The translations under genes and the position numbers were made by a program. Below, in pieces: positions 22,560 through 35,199 of a stretch of 64,000 nucleotides of DNA (positions within the stretch are counted from its first letter, which is position 1; every line of letters starts with the position of its first letter). Source of the stretch: Nemertoderma westbladi (Eukaryota > Xenacoelomorpha > Nemertodermatida > Nemertodermatidae); the NCBI GenBank assembly GCA_032718475.1, contig JAUCBJ010007544.1:1-64000 (forward strand), in the 5' to 3' direction. A model generated the notes under the pieces. That model searched no databases. It was not told the DNA's origin and saw only the letters and a program-made list of their open reading frames with translations.

Positions 22560-23813
22560 GGTTGGATGTAATAAACAACAAAATACAGTAGGCCTATGTA
22601 CCAAAGCCAAAGTAAGACATCACAAAATGAGAGTAGACACGTATCTAATCCTTAAAGTCATTAAACCAAATGTGAATTACGCTGTAGTATTCTTAATCAC
22701 AATATTATTAACAACACTAACACAACATTAACAACAGTATCCTTTCAACAAGCAAGATATTCATGACTTACTGACTGATAAACATGTTTACAGAGGCCAA
22801 ACAACAGACAAATTAATTATGATAAGTGTTTTCAAACTTATATACATATTTCAGGCCCTTGTACTATTCTATATTTCTTATTTTTAACTGTAATTTGTAA
22901 GTAAATGGTATATACCTAATAATATATACCAAATACAATATTACATATTATACTCTGGAAATCTATAAGTAGCAACTCCGAAAGTTTCTTATTAGAAGAA
23001 TCGCTTGGCTTTGTGCAATTACTATTCCAAATAACCACTTTTCTAATATTCAATGATCATATTGTGATCCTTAGTTGAATGTTGTAAACTTTATGATGTA
23101 ACCAGATGTTCAGGAAGAGGACAGCGATGTGTGTTGGTACACACAAGATTTTTAGGGTACCTTTTACCCGGGTAGGATTTATCTGGGTACATACTGTTGA
23201 AATATAGGCATTCGTACTTGATACAGTATGTGATACAGAACCACACAAAAAATTAAATTATAAAATATAATTAACAACACCAATGACAAATATAATTGTT
23301 ATGCATAGTTTCCTGAACGGGTAGACATTGTACACAGTGTACACAGTTTCAAATTTAATATAATCTGATAATTACGCCATCCCCAAAAAATGTACAGTCT
23401 ACACCATAGATTAGTCAATCCCCCCACATGTAATTGTATATTTAGATATTAAGTCGCAATTACATACTTATGGTTGAAAACACAAACTTAGTGATTTTCG
23501 ATTTCTGAAAACGTAATAATTGTCATATTTTGCATACACACATTAGTTAAATTTGTAAACGCAAATACGTTAAATTTAATATAGAGGCTTTGGCCAGTAT
23601 TGTGCGGTTTAAGTATTTAGAGTCATATTTAAATATTATATTTGCATTGGTGAGCATATAGGCCTAGTATAAATATAATAATGCCTTCTGAATATAAACT
23701 GTTTCAGAAAGTAAATATGTTCTGAAATTAGACAGAAATGTCAGACACTTTATGTTTTCAACCTTTTGTTTATTTATGTTTAACCTCATGACGTTTAGTT
23801 GACTATAAATTTG
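22560..23813. other. AT-rich, no gene seen
   Basis: No domain, tandem repeat or RNA signal was found on either strand. Confidence 0.6.
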
Positions 23814-25478
23814 TCACTCAAATTTCTTGCCTCCTAATAACAAGGATGCCTCCTCCATCTTTTTGCGGACATTGATCAGACGCTTACCTCGGAGTTCGCT
23901 GTTAAAAAATGACTGCATTATTGTGTTCTCTACTTCGGACCACTTCGCTTTCTTTGAGATTGTCAACATGCCACCTGAGTCATGCTGTGCCATAATAAGA
24001 TTGATATTGTCTTTGGTTGATATACCCTCCCCCTCCATGGTGTAAGAGCTGCCCTGATTTCTCAAATACTGACAGTTCTGATGTTGATGGCATTTGGCTA
24101 GCAGCAAGGGATTGAACTTTGTGAAGCCTTGCTTTAAAGACGGGTTTTTGAACACTCATCAGATTACTTACACCGGCACGAGCCTTAAGTATAGTAAATG
24201 GAAGTGCCTTGGCATTTTCAATACAGAACTTATAGAAAATATCAAGTTTTTGTAAGTACACTCTCAATGACGTAATTTCTCTAGTCTTTTTCCATCTTAC
24301 AGATTCCATCTTAAGACTCTCGTAGGACTTTAGTATATTATATTTCTCAAACATCATTTGGGCTGTGAGCCGTTTAGAAACAGCAGCACTCATCAAACTA
24401 AAAAACTTCTGGACACATAATAACGTGAATGATTGGGCCCTCTCATCTCTCACTATGGATAGCGCACTACTAAGATACAGTTTAAACTCAGTCTTTAAGG
24501 GGAAAGATTTTTGGTTACAGTCATAGTTCTTTTCGGGTAGTTTTGGTAGAATAAATTGGCATGGATCATTAAGTAATTTTTCCCTTTCTGGGTTTTTTTC
24601 TCTAATCCCATTCACATCTGTGTAATGCGACATTGAATGTGTATTCGAAAGATGGTCGGCATAACGCTTTATCACCTTTTTCACAAATAGAACAACAAGA
24701 ATGCTTTCGCCTTTGTTTTCCCCTAGTAAGACGCCCCAATGCTGATAAGTATTGTACTTGTTTTTCGTCCTTAATGTTATGTATTGTACAAACATGCCTT
24801 GGGAGGTTAATTACTTCCTTAAAGCACATCTTGCATTTTGAATGCATTCTTGTTTTCCCACGGTTAGGCCTACTTATATTGCTACTAGTAGGCATATCCA
24901 TAGTCAAAGAATTCTGATGATCAACCAGCACCTTTATTTTCACCCTCTTTCGTTTTTGTACTGGTGGGATATAATCTGAGTCGGATACATCCTTCTTTCT
25001 TTGTTTTTTAGTTATAGGAGGGATATCAGATCACTCAGTTTCATGTTTCGTTCGGTACCTTATTGTTTATTTTCTTTTTGCTTATTCTTTTCTTATTGTT
25101 CTTTCTTTGTTTTTTGTAGTAGGGGGGATATCAGATCGTTCAGTATCATATGTTCTACCATTTAAAACATAGACTTACGGGGCTGAGGCAGACCAGGAGA
25201 CAGGCAGAACATGAGGGTTGTGATTGTGAAGGGCACATAGAAGCGCACAAGTGACCTCCTCCTTCAGTATATATGCAAGTGTCTCCATTGGTTTCGAGTT
25301 CTCCTTCATCTCCTTCAATACCAGTACTATCACTGTCAGAAAATAAGTCACCAGAAGACCATTCATCATCACCATGAACATCCATTACAGATTCCTGGAC
25401 AGGAATCTTCAGATCGCGATAGGGGTTCAGGGTATTGGATCCAAGAAAACTATGGTAATTAGAACCCAGCAAAGTCAT
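23814..25478 (-). pseudogene. Zinc-finger/SANT-like gene, frameshifted, possibly two exons
   Basis: A likely first exon (25478-25180) encodes an acidic Ser/Asp-rich N-terminus (DEWSSGDLFSDSDS) and meets a good minus-strand donor, CCC^GTAAGT, at about 25180. The body from about 25050 has repeated SDxIPP phrases, then Cys/His fingers (CKMCFKEVINLPRHVC, CCSICEKGDKALC) and a helical central region (FSLMSAAVSKRLT, LRVYLQKLDIFYKFCIENAK). The C-terminus (AKWSEVENTIMQSFF) resembles a SANT/Myb segment. Frames change near 24.65 and 24.1 kb. Similar proteins are associated with DNA transposons in aquatic animals, but the family is not certain. Confidence 0.5.
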
Positions 25479-25554
25479 AGCATGATAAGTCGCTGATAAT
25501 ATTGCTACTAATTCCGCTGGATAAAAGCCGGCTTTTTGGTTCCAATGTGGATTT

Positions 25555-25830
25555 CGAAGAGAAATATCCGTCGTTTAGTAGACTGTTAGCCTTCGATTAG
25601 TAGTTTACGAAACATATTCGAAGGATAATTCGAAGACAAAAATGCTTCGTTTAGTAGACTATTTGCCTGTGATTAGAAGTTTATGAAGCATTTTTCGAAG
25701 GATGATTTCGAAGATAAAAATGCTTCGTTTAGTAGACTATTAACCTTCAATTAGAAGTTTATGAAGCATTTTCGAAGGATAATTTCATACATTATTTGAA
25801 GCATTTTCAACGCATAAAAAAGACTTTTTT
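25555..25830. repeat. TTCGAAGGATAA-type imperfect tandem repeats
   Basis: Units of about 90 bp carry CGTTTAGTAGACT, TTAGAAGTTTATGAAGCAT and TTCGAAGGATAATTCGAAG. Related words fill 15110-15310 and 27735-28210. Confidence 0.7.
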
Positions 25831-25908
25831 CGAAGAAAAAAATTGCAACTGCTACAAACAAGTCCAAATCACTGGACCTGCCTGTGGATGCTTTGGTGGA
25901 GAGGGATA

Positions 25909-25928
25909 TGGGGGGGGGGGGGGGGGGG
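25909..25928. repeat. Poly-G tract
   Basis: A run of about 20 guanines. Assembly length is uncertain. Confidence 0.9.
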
Positions 25929-26829
25929 TATTGGCCTACCTACCTTATCCTACCCTACACCATACTTCCCTATCCTTTAGGTGATAATCGAAAAATTTGA
26001 ATTTGTTAGTTTAAATTTAAATAATTTCCCATATTTGTCAGCCATATTAGATTATTCGTGTTGATGAATCTATTAAAATTAATTAAATTTAGATGCATTT
26101 AATCAATAATTATGCTTCTCTGATGATGAAAATATGCATTATTTGCCTGATAAATTATCTTGGTTTTCGAAGACAATTATCAGCCATATAAAGAATTGAT
26201 AATATTTGACATAGTAATAGACCAAGCGGCTGGTAAGGAAATGACAATATGCTGCGAATGCTCATCAGATTTTCAAATCTGAAATTCCGGTTTCAAATTT
26301 CAGTTCCCAGTTACAGTACTAATTTAAATTTAGTATTTTCCAGATTTTTGACGTTTATGTGTTACGTTTTTACATCATGTTCTAGAACATGGTTTATTTA
26401 TTAAATAGAAAAAAATAGCCTCGTGCCGTGAAAAAACATTCAACTTTCGAAAGCCCATATCTCAGCTATTTCCTAAATTTAATTTTTTTACATATTTGGA
26501 AACCTTTCATGGTCATAGATTTCCATCAGAACCAACATATTAATATAAGGTTGAAGAACTGAGATGGGACTGGTGCTGATATCGCCGCCAGTGACACTTT
26601 TTTCAAACGCTTGTAGCTAAAGAATAAAAAGCAAAAATACAAATTCTGGCTCAGTCACTAAGAATGAGGGAGGGGAAACTTCTGTAACTCTGTTTCATAT
26701 CATGCCATTCATTCAAATTTGTATAAAAGTTAGGAAAGGGAGGGGGGGTGTCATGTTTTTGAATTACGACACTAAATTACAACATTAAATTTAAAAGCAT
26801 TCAATAATTATTCAATTTATTTTCTTAAT
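25929..26829. other. AT-rich, no gene seen
   Basis: Nothing recognisable was found. Confidence 0.55.
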
Positions 26830-26905
26830 CAAAGAGACCTTGGTGTAGTGGTTGCATTGAATTCACAACTCTTGGAGGTCGTGGGTTCAGTGTTTAGTCT
26901 GACAT
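26830..26905 (+). repeat. tRNA-like head of a SINE or tRNA pseudogene
   Basis: TTGGTGTAGTGGTTGCA fits an A box and GTCGTGGGTTCAGTG a decayed B box 35-40 nt further on. The acceptor stem does not pair and no tail was found. It is more likely a SINE head or pseudogene than a working tRNA. Confidence 0.4.
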
Positions 26906-27734
26906 CTGACAGTGTGCTGCAGTAGGCCTATATGTATTCAAACGAAAAAATACGGTACGGGTCAGCAAGTACGGAACTGCAAACTGCGCTGCGATATGTT
27001 GTACTGTTAGGTACATCTGTACATGTGCTGATGTGCGACGTGCTGATTGTACAGGCTGACCGGGGTGCATGATAGCAAGAAAATATCTGAATATTAAAAT
27101 GTTAAATATTAAAATTTGTATATTAAATAAAAGATTTAAAAATAATTATTAATTAAGAATATATTTTATACAGTATAGAGCAGTAGAGTAAATAGTTTCT
27201 GTATCGTTATAGTATAAAAGGATATATTTTTTAAAACTTTCAGTTTCGGATATAGTACACCTTTAATACTGAAAAAATATGTGCTTTGTTTCTCCCCAGG
27301 ATTTCCCTGAAAGACATAGTCAGATAGTCTCGTTTTTACAGGTGTCTGACATTCTGACAGTGACATAGGGCAGTATGGACCTCGCCTTTACCTCTAGCTC
27401 TGCCATACACTCAGACCTACAGACTCTGGAAACATGGACAGACACAGCATCACACAGTAATTAATGGATTTATTTCATAAAACAATATGAATGGCACTGG
27501 ACATAATATAGATCAATTTTCTTTGCACCAGAGGATATTATTATATAATGGACAATTCTAAAGAACTGATAACTTTGTACTAATTCACTGCTAAATATGG
27601 TCCCCAGATAACAAATATTCGGATTATTAGTAGGCATAACTATATAATTATTATTTTACTCTCAGTATTTGCCGGATAAAACATAACATACAGTAACTAT
27701 GCATAACTAAACAAAACTAAGCTAAATGATCCAA
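26906..27734. other. No gene seen
   Basis: AT-rich sequence without a supported feature. Confidence 0.5.
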
Positions 27735-28210
27735 CCTTTGAAAAGTCTACAAATTTATCCTTCGTTTGGAAGGTAATTTATCCTTCGAATAGAAGGTAAT
27801 TTATCCTTCAAATAGTAGCATAAATTATCATTCTATTCGAAGGATAAAAACTATAAATTCATCCACCCTTCGAAATGTCTACAAATTTAGCCTTCGTATA
27901 GAAGGATAATTTATCCTTCGAATAGCAGCATAAATTATCATTCTAAACGAAGAATAAAAATTATCAATTCTTCCACCCTTCGAAAAGTCTACCAATTTAA
28001 TTTATCCTTCGTTTAGAAGGATAATTTATCCGGCGAATAGTAGGCATATTTATCCATATTAAATATTAATATTTATATCATATTATATTTATTTATCCTA
28101 TTTGCCGGCTAAAAACTAGCTAAATTTTCAGAATCTTCGAATAGTCTTCAAATTTATCCTTTGTTTAGAAGGATAATTTATCCTACGAATTGTAGACTGA
28201 ATTTTAAACT
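27735..28210. repeat. AAGGATAAATT palindromic repeats
   Basis: Several imperfect units of TTATCCTTCGTTTAGAAGG and its complement appear. The right part is the reverse complement of 15110-15310. Confidence 0.7.
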
Positions 28211-28731
28211 GTGTGTGATATTTTCCCCTTAATGGAAAACTGTATAACTCCTGAGTAGTGGTTAGCATCCTTGCAAACAGAACCTATAGTGCAGTAGGTC
28301 ACTGCAGCATCTATCATATTAAAATGGAAGGTTTTAATTTCAGACATTTCACACAATTGCATAATTCTGCACTGGTTAGCGTCCTCCCCAAACACGACAA
28401 CTATGGTGTAGTAGTACTCTGCCAAGTGCCAAGTATCAGCAAAAAAGCATTCATAAACAACAAAATTGTAGGTTTCCTCTTTCAGACATTTCATTCCAAA
28501 TAGCGGCAGACTGTAGATTGGTCATTGCCTCCCCAAATACACAACCTATGGTGTAGTATACTCTGCTTGGTATCAGCAAAAAAAACATTATAAACATATT
28601 GTGTAAAGGACCTAAGTATCAGCTAAAAATCATTATTAATAACTAAATAGGATAAGATTTTCACTTTCAGACATTTCGCCTCCTAGTGGCAGACTGAAGA
28701 ACCGGAAACTGGTCGGCGTCCTCCCAACAAG

Positions 28732-28740
28732 CAACACGCC
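28732..28740 (+). repeat. Left 9-bp target duplication of the foldback element
   Basis: CAACACGCC is repeated at 30521-30529. The uninterrupted site occurs once in copies A and B. Confidence 0.85.
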
Positions 28741-30520
28741 GGTAATGGTGAAAAATATCGAGACTTGTAAAATATCGAGAGTAAAAATAACGAGAGTAAA
28801 AATATCGAGAGTAAAAATAACGAGTGTTGAAAATTAACGTGATTAAAAAATATCGAGAGTAAAAATAACGCGAGATGAAAAATATCGAAAATAACAAGTG
28901 TTGAAAAATATCGAGTGTTGAAAAATATCGAGAGTAAAAATATCGAGTGTTGAAAAATATCGAGAGTAAAAATATCGAGTGTTGAAAAATAACGAGAGTA
29001 AAAATATCAAGTGTTGAAAAATATCGAGAGTAAAAATATCGAGTGTTGAAAAATATCGAGAGTAAAAATATCGAGTATTGAAAAATATTGAGTGTTGAAA
29101 AATATCGAGAGTAAAAATATCGAGAGTAAAAATATCGAGTGTTGAAAAATATCGAGAGTAAAAATATCGAGAGTAAAAATATCGAGTGTTGAAAAATATC
29201 GAGAGTAAAAATAATGAGTGTTGAAAATATCGAGTGTTGAAAAATATCGAGAGTAAAAATATCGAGTGTTGAAAAATATCGAGAGTAAAAATATTGCATT
29301 TTGCTTGAGCATTTTATTTAGAATTATGGAACTATATTGCAGTGCATGGGTTACAACAGTGCAAGTGCAAGTGAATGGCATTATGTAATACACCTTGGGT
29401 ACCCATTTACCAGATTTATTATACTAGCTAGTTTTTGCTATTTTTTTAATAAATATTATAAAAGAAGTGCTAGCTATAAATTTTGATAAATATTATAAAT
29501 ATTGTTAAATATTATATTAGAACACGTATAAGCTACCAAATGTTGATAAATATTGTTGTTCTAGAACATTTTTAGTAAAAAAAAATTATCATACAACCCT
29601 TATTTAAAAAAATTGTTACTATCGATATTTTTACTCTCGATATTTTTCAACATTCTATATTTTTTTCAACACTCGATATTTTTACTCTCGATATTTTTCA
29701 ACACTCGATATTTTTCAACACTCGATATTTTTCAACACTCGATATTTTTACTCTCGATATTTTTCAACACTCGATATTTTTACTCTCGATATTTTTCAAC
29801 ACTCGATATTTTTACTCTCGATATTTTTCAAAACTCGATATTTTTACTCTCGATATTTTTCAACACTCGGTATTTTTACTCTCGATATTTTTCAACACTC
29901 GATATTTTTCAACACTCGATATTTTTACTCTCGATATTTTTCAACACTCGATATTTTTACTCTCGATATTTTTCAACACTCGATATTTTTACTCTCGATA
30001 TTTTTCAAACACTCGATATTTTTACTCTCGATATTTTTACTCTCGATATTTTTCAACACTCGGTATTTTTACTCTCGATATTTTTCAACACTCGATATTT
30101 TTCAACACTCGATATTTTTACTCTCGATATTTTTCAACACTCGATATTTTTACTCTCGATATTTTTCAACACTCGATATTTTTCAACACTCGATATTTTT
30201 ACTCTCGATATTTTTCAACACTCGATATTTTTACTCTCGATATTTTTCAACACTCAATATTTTTACTCTCGATATTTTTCAACACTCGATATTTTTACTC
30301 TCGATATTTTTCAACACTCGATATTTTTACTCTCGATATTTTTACTCTCGATATTTTTCAACACTCGGTATTTTTACTCTAGATATTTTTACCCTCGATA
30401 TTTTTACTCTCGATATTTTTTGAACTCTCGATATTATCGTTATTTTTCAACACTCGATGTTTTTACTCGCGTTATTTTTACTCTCGATATTTTTCATGTC
30501 TCAATATTTTTCAATATAAC
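28741..30520. mobile_element. Foldback-type element with tandem-repeat arms
   Basis: The left arm (28741-29290) is a tandem array of 15-bp (ATATCGAGAGTAAAA) and 17-bp (ATATCGAGTGTTGAAAA) units. The right arm (29618-30520) is the same array inverted. A 330-bp unique middle lies between them. The outermost 40 bp of both ends also pair as imperfect terminal inverted repeats (GAAAAATATCGAGAC against GAAAAATATTGAGAC). Flanking 9-bp duplications and subrepeat-built arms are the known features of Foldback (FB) elements. The 210- and 309-codon frames over the arrays are repeat translations, not genes. Confidence 0.85.
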
Positions 30521-30529
30521 CAACACGCC
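30521..30529 (+). repeat. Right 9-bp target duplication of the foldback element
   Basis: CAACACGCC pairs with 28732-28740 and is followed by the TATGGTCAGG found at the empty sites. Confidence 0.85.
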
Positions 30530-31383
30530 TATGGTCAGGTAGAATTTATTCTGCAAAGTGTCAGTTAGAACAGAGTGGTTACGATGATGCAATAACTGCT
30601 GTTATAATTTCCTGCTTGCTGACCAGTAATTTGGTCGATAACAAAACAGATACAGAATAACGCCATTTTATCTCAAATACGCATTCATGCAAGTATCAAG
30701 TAAATGTGTAAAAAACCAGCCTCGAGATAGCCTTTATGTTCACGGGCTCAGGATGGTCTGCATCATATAGATGCAGTGATGCACGAACATGATAGAGTCA
30801 AGATCCAACTTGTAGGATGACGGCCTCGCTAGGCCTACCTCGCTAGCACCCATCCAACCGGTACACTGCAAAAAGGAATAATTGAATCATTTTGTCTTTA
30901 TGATTATAAACATGTGAACTGAAAAAGCTAATCTAAGATTTACTGCATGTTCTTACCAATGTTAGTCAAGAACCAATCAAGGTAGTTATACTCTTCTGCT
31001 CTCCTGCTGGGTCCTATTTATTGAGATTACTACTTAACCAACCCAGCCTGCCTGCAGGCCACCTCAAGATATGATTGGTCTGTCAGTAGCTAGCTACCTT
31101 GCTAACACTTTATTCTCAGCTTTGCCAGGCCTGTGTACTGCCAAAAGGAATATTCCAAACACTTAGTGATATTGACACACAACATATTGCGGCGACCACA
31201 AAATAAGCATTCACGCAAGAAAACGTGTAAAATTAGTCTCCAGGATAGTGATAGTTTACGTCCGCAGAACAAGAGCTTCCCATCGATGTATCATTTGTTC
31301 AGATTGGTGCTCGTGTGTCGGAGCGTATAGCTTGGACAGACTCACTGACTCACAGACAGACAATGCATATTTATATATATAGA

Positions 31384-31421
31384 CTAGAAAGCCTGTGGCC
31401 CTTCGGGCCACAGCTTTCTAG
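31384..31421 (-). other. Helitron 3' terminal hairpin
   Basis: The near-perfect palindrome CTAGAAAG-CTGTGGCCC / GGGCCACAG-CTTTCTAG with a short loop marks the Helitron 3' end. Confidence 0.88.
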
Positions 31422-31569
31422 TGCACGTGCAGATGATATATGAATATGTGTGGGAGATTTGAGAACTGCATACGGAACAGACACCATCATTAAATAAAAC
31501 ACCACCCCCATAAGAGATAACTGTCAAGTTTCAACTTTAGGCAGATTGTAAATAACAAAATTTCCAGAA

Positions 31570-33430
31570 AATGATCACTTTCAGATCCACCCTCTACCTG
31601 CGGACTGGTGAAATGCAGACGGCGCTGCAGTTTGGTAAAGATGGGGTTTATGGTGAAGTAAAATGCCTGCCTTTCAAGTTTCAGCTTAAACAGATTGTAA
31701 ATAACAAAATTGATGTAGATGTTCACATTCAGACATTTCACCCTCTAGTGGTAGACTGAAGAACTGTGGACGACTCTGGGACTCCGTAAAGATACAGAAT
31801 ATGCTGTAGTAGATTCCTGCCAAGTTCCAGCTCAATAGGATTAAAAAGAACCAAATGGGATGAGGTGTTCACTATCAGATATGTCGCCCTCTAGCGGCAG
31901 ATGGGGGGACTGTATACAACTCTGTGACTCCGTAAAGGTACAGCCTATGCTGTAGTAGATGCCTACCAAGTTTCAGTCTAAACCGTTAGTAAATAACAAA
32001 GTTGGAGAAGATGTTGGGGGCCGTCCAAGTATGACCTCAGCACTTTAGGGGGGGGAGGGGGGTTGGGAAAATCTGACGACGTGCTGATGAGGGGAGGGGA
32101 GGGGGTCAGCCAAAATCTGACGTCAGCATGTTCATTTATAGGTGCTAGAAGGATAGCTTGCCTATTTTAATTGTTCGAAGCCCCCGAAGGCCCGTAGCAC
32201 GACCTTCTGTTTCAGTTACCAGTCACCATGTTTCAGTGATTGGGACGCGTGCTACTGGGGTACTGCGGTACTGGGGTTCGCCTGAAAATGAAACATTAAT
32301 CCTAAGCTAATGATTGTTAGAGACTACAGTACTACAATTCTGTCTATTATTGAGGATAGAATCAGTCCCTGGCTGATTGAATAACTATTATTATATTATA
32401 ATATTAATTAATAATTTACTATAATTATATAATTCATAATTTGATTAAAAATAGTAATTGAATGATTTACAAGTGATTATAAATAATCTTCATAATATAA
32501 TAGTTTATTACAAAATTTTTTTAAAATCTGATTTAGGGGAGGGGGGGGGGGGGGGGTCAACGCCTATCTGATGACATCTGATTTAGGGGAGGGAGGGGGT
32601 CAACATTTTGGGGAAAAGTGCAGACGTCATACTTGGACGGCCCCTTAACTTTCAGACATTTCACCCTCTAGCGGTAGAATGGGGAAGTGAATAGGATTCT
32701 GCAACCCCGTAAAGATACAGCCTATGATGTAGTAGATACCAACCAAGTTTCAGCTCAAAATGATTAAAAAGAACCAAATGGGATGAGGTGTTCACTATCA
32801 GATATGTCGCCCTCTAGCGGCAGATGGGGGGACTGTATACAACTCTGTAACTCCGTAAAGGTACAGCCTATGCTGTAGTAGATGCCTACCAAGTTTCAGT
32901 CTAAACCGTTAGTAAATAACAAAGTTGGAGAAGATGTTAACTTTCAGACAATTCGCCCTCTAGCGGCTGACTGTGGAACTGTAGACGACTCTACTACTCC
33001 GCAAAGATATAGCCTATGCTATAGTAGATGCCTACCAAGTTTCAGTCTAAAAGGATTGTAAATAACAAAGTTGGAGGAGATGTTAACTTTCATACATTTC
33101 GCCCTCTAGCGGCAGACGCGGGTAATGTAGACAACTCTGCGCGACTCAGTAAAGATATAGCCTATGCTGTAGTAGATGCCTACCAAGTTCAGTCTAAATG
33201 GATTATAAATAACAAAGTTGGAGAAGATGTTAACTCTCAGACATTTAGCCCTCTAACGGTAGACTGGGGAACTGTGGACAACTCAGTGACTCCGGAAATA
33301 TACAGCCTATGCTGCAGTATATAGCTACCAAGTTTCAGCTCAAAAGCATTAAAAACAACCCAATGAGATCAGGTTTTCACTATCGGACAATTCGCCCTCT
33401 AGCGGCAGATGGGGGAACTTCAGACGGCTC
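31570..33430. repeat. 145-157 bp tandem array inside Helitron H3
   Basis: The landmark CCCTCTAGCGGCAGA recurs at about 31600, 31730, 31887, 32653, 32809, 32954, 33100, 33248 and 33392, with each unit also carrying TACCAAGTTTCAG and GTAAATAACAAAGTTGG. The spacing is regular apart from the MITE insertion. Diverged units in the opposite orientation occur at 14600-15060, inside H1A. Confidence 0.9.
32016..32644. mobile_element. Small G-rich MITE with 2-bp target duplication
   Basis: The ends are inverted repeats of about 30 bp starting GGGGCCGTCCAAGTATGAC, with runs of G inside (poly-G near 32535-32557). Neighbouring array units show the intact site GATGTTAACTTT, so TT was duplicated on insertion (32014-32015 and 32645-32646). 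It is non-coding and I do not assign a superfamily. Confidence 0.8.
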
Positions 33431-34361
33431 TGAGTATTACGTTGCAACGAGTTAGGGCGAGACCTATCTAACGAGCTATAGTAAGCGAGATTTCATCGAG
33501 ATTAGATGTATAATATTAGATAAAATAATAATACAGTAAGTATAGGCCTACAGAAATAATTATTTTACTTTTAATATTCATAACAGTAAAACTAAAATGT
33601 TATAAACCTCTCCTTCCATGCAGCCAATGATTGAGAAAGCAGAATTACTCTTGAGCAATTCGCAACAGACAACCTAAACCCACCCCAATCAACACTCCAG
33701 CCTGCTTGCTCCTTATCTGTGCCCAGCCAGCTACCTGCGATTTCAATAATTACCTTAACGTTGCTATGATACAGAAAAAAATCCTTCCCTATTCACTACA
33801 GCACTAAGAATAGGCCAATTCGATCGTGCTTGGCGAATATGACATATTTATACACTATTTGATTTTTAATCAATAAATAATCATACATATTTATATTAAA
33901 CACTCGAATAAAATAAATACTTTGTGAGAATGGGACACGGCGAATCTACTCATGTTAATTTTATACCAGATGGGATAAATGTTACCCCCCTAAATAATTA
34001 ATTACCGATAGAAGAACCGAAATAATTCGATACATTTCGCCCGAACGAACACAAAATACGCATTCACGCAAGCAAACGCGTAAAATTAGCCTCGAGATTG
34101 CGATAGTTTACGTGCTCAGGACGAGAGCTTTCGATCGATGTATCATTTGCTCAGATTGGTGCATGTGTGTCGGAGCGTATAGCTTGGACAGACTCACAGA
34201 CTCATAGACTCACAGACTCATAGACTCACAGACTCATAGACTCACAGACAGACAGAGGATATTTATATATATAGATTATTATAGGTCTATAAGGTCAGAA
34301 GGTAGCAAACTAACACACTTTTCTTTTTCTGTTTTTCAACATAACGCACATAAACAGCCTA

Positions 34362-34455
34362 ATGCCTCGAAAATATGTTTGGAAGCCAGGTTCGCAACCA
34401 TACTTGACAGGGTATAATCAAAGCGCCATGGAAAAGGCCTTAAATAAGGACACAT
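34362..34455 (+). pseudogene. pogo/Tigger transposase N-terminal fragment (copy C)
   Basis: The first 31 codons of the pogo frame (MPRKYVWKPGSQPYLTG) are present, then homology stops within the codons for KALNK. It sits in the same relation to the Helitron start as in copies A and B. Confidence 0.75.
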
Positions 34456-34646
34456 CAAGGCTATGCTATGTTTATTAATCAAAAACGTCTAAAAACCCAC
34501 CACCAGAACAACCAATCAAATGCAATATACATAACAGACAGACAATTAAAATTAGACGAGGGAAATTTAAACTGTAAAACATATCTACACCTACAACTTA
34601 CACTACAGACCAACAACTACATCCAACCAACCGACCAGCCACCTGG

Positions 34647-34832
34647 CTATGGCTGTGAAGGCAGGCCGGCCCCATCCTCCAGTCCCAGGCTGCTGCGCCA
34701 CTTGGTGCGCGACCCGCGCAGGCAGTGGGAGGTCCCCCGGACAACCACAAACAGCACTCGCGAGCGTACCCAACCCATGACGGACAAGTAAGGCTTACCC
34801 CACGAGCGGTGCAATCTGTCCGCGATTATCCG
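34647..34832 (-). pseudogene. LINE C-terminal protein remnant
   Basis: The minus frame gives GKPYLSVMGWVRSRVLFVV followed by RGTSHCLRGSR, a segment typical of the tail of some LINE ORF2 proteins. It is GC-rich within AT-rich flanks. Only about 60 residues remain. Confidence 0.45.
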
Positions 34833-35199
34833 CATTATTATTATATATTAATACTAAAAGGCCTTGAAGAAGTCAACACTCAGACACTTTTACTTCTATA
34901 AAGCTATTCAGCATACTTTCATTATAAGGGATTCCTGATGAAATCATTGCAACAATCAGATCAGTATACAATGGTTCGATGACATTTGTGTCTACTGTTG
35001 ACAGTGACACACCTACTGGCTCTAGAAGTCAACTAAATTCTGCCAAGTACCTAACTGTTCTAGACTTTGCTAATGACTTAGGAGTACTCTGAAAACAATC
35101 CATTTACAGAGATGAAATCCTCAAGATGGATGGAATTTCGAATAACACTATCGCTACAGACCCAGGGCAATGTAGGTGATGGATTCAGACTTGCATTAA

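Larger units (their letters stand above)
27945..31383 (-). mobile_element. Helitron H2, 5' end intact, split by a foldback element
   Basis: On the minus strand it begins TCTATATATATAAATATGC at 31383, directly after the CTAG end of H3, and shares its first 860 bp with H1A and H1B. The foldback element interrupts it at 28741-30520. The 3' hairpin end was not found. Confidence 0.7.
31384..34275 (-). mobile_element. Helitron H3, both ends present
   Basis: On the minus strand it starts TCTATATATATAAATATCC at 34275 after an A and ends at 31384 with CTAG, behind a strong hairpin at 31384-31421 (CTAGAAAG arm, GTGGCCC/GGGCCAC stem). No Rep or helicase coding remains, so it is non-autonomous. The interior is mainly a 145-157 bp tandem array, itself split by a small MITE. 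The first 230 bp or so match the other Helitrons of this subfamily. Confidence 0.88.
27945..34460 (-). repeat. Copy C of the triplicated locus, inverted
   Basis: Read on the minus strand it gives the pogo N-terminal flank (34460-34276), a Helitron junction, Helitron H2 from 31383, the segment interrupted by the foldback element, and the GAAATGTCTG repeats down to about 27945. This is the same order as 9160-15310 of copy A and 45680-54480 of copy B. It lacks the LINE, LTR element and TTTT-flanked element that split A and B. Confidence 0.8.

Noticed and set aside
28667-29393. Open frames of 128 and 210 codons on the minus strand
   Set aside because: They are translations of the 15/17-bp array in the foldback element arm, with no domain.
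29613-30542. 309-codon plus-strand frame
   Set aside because: Same reason: a repeat translation of the other arm.
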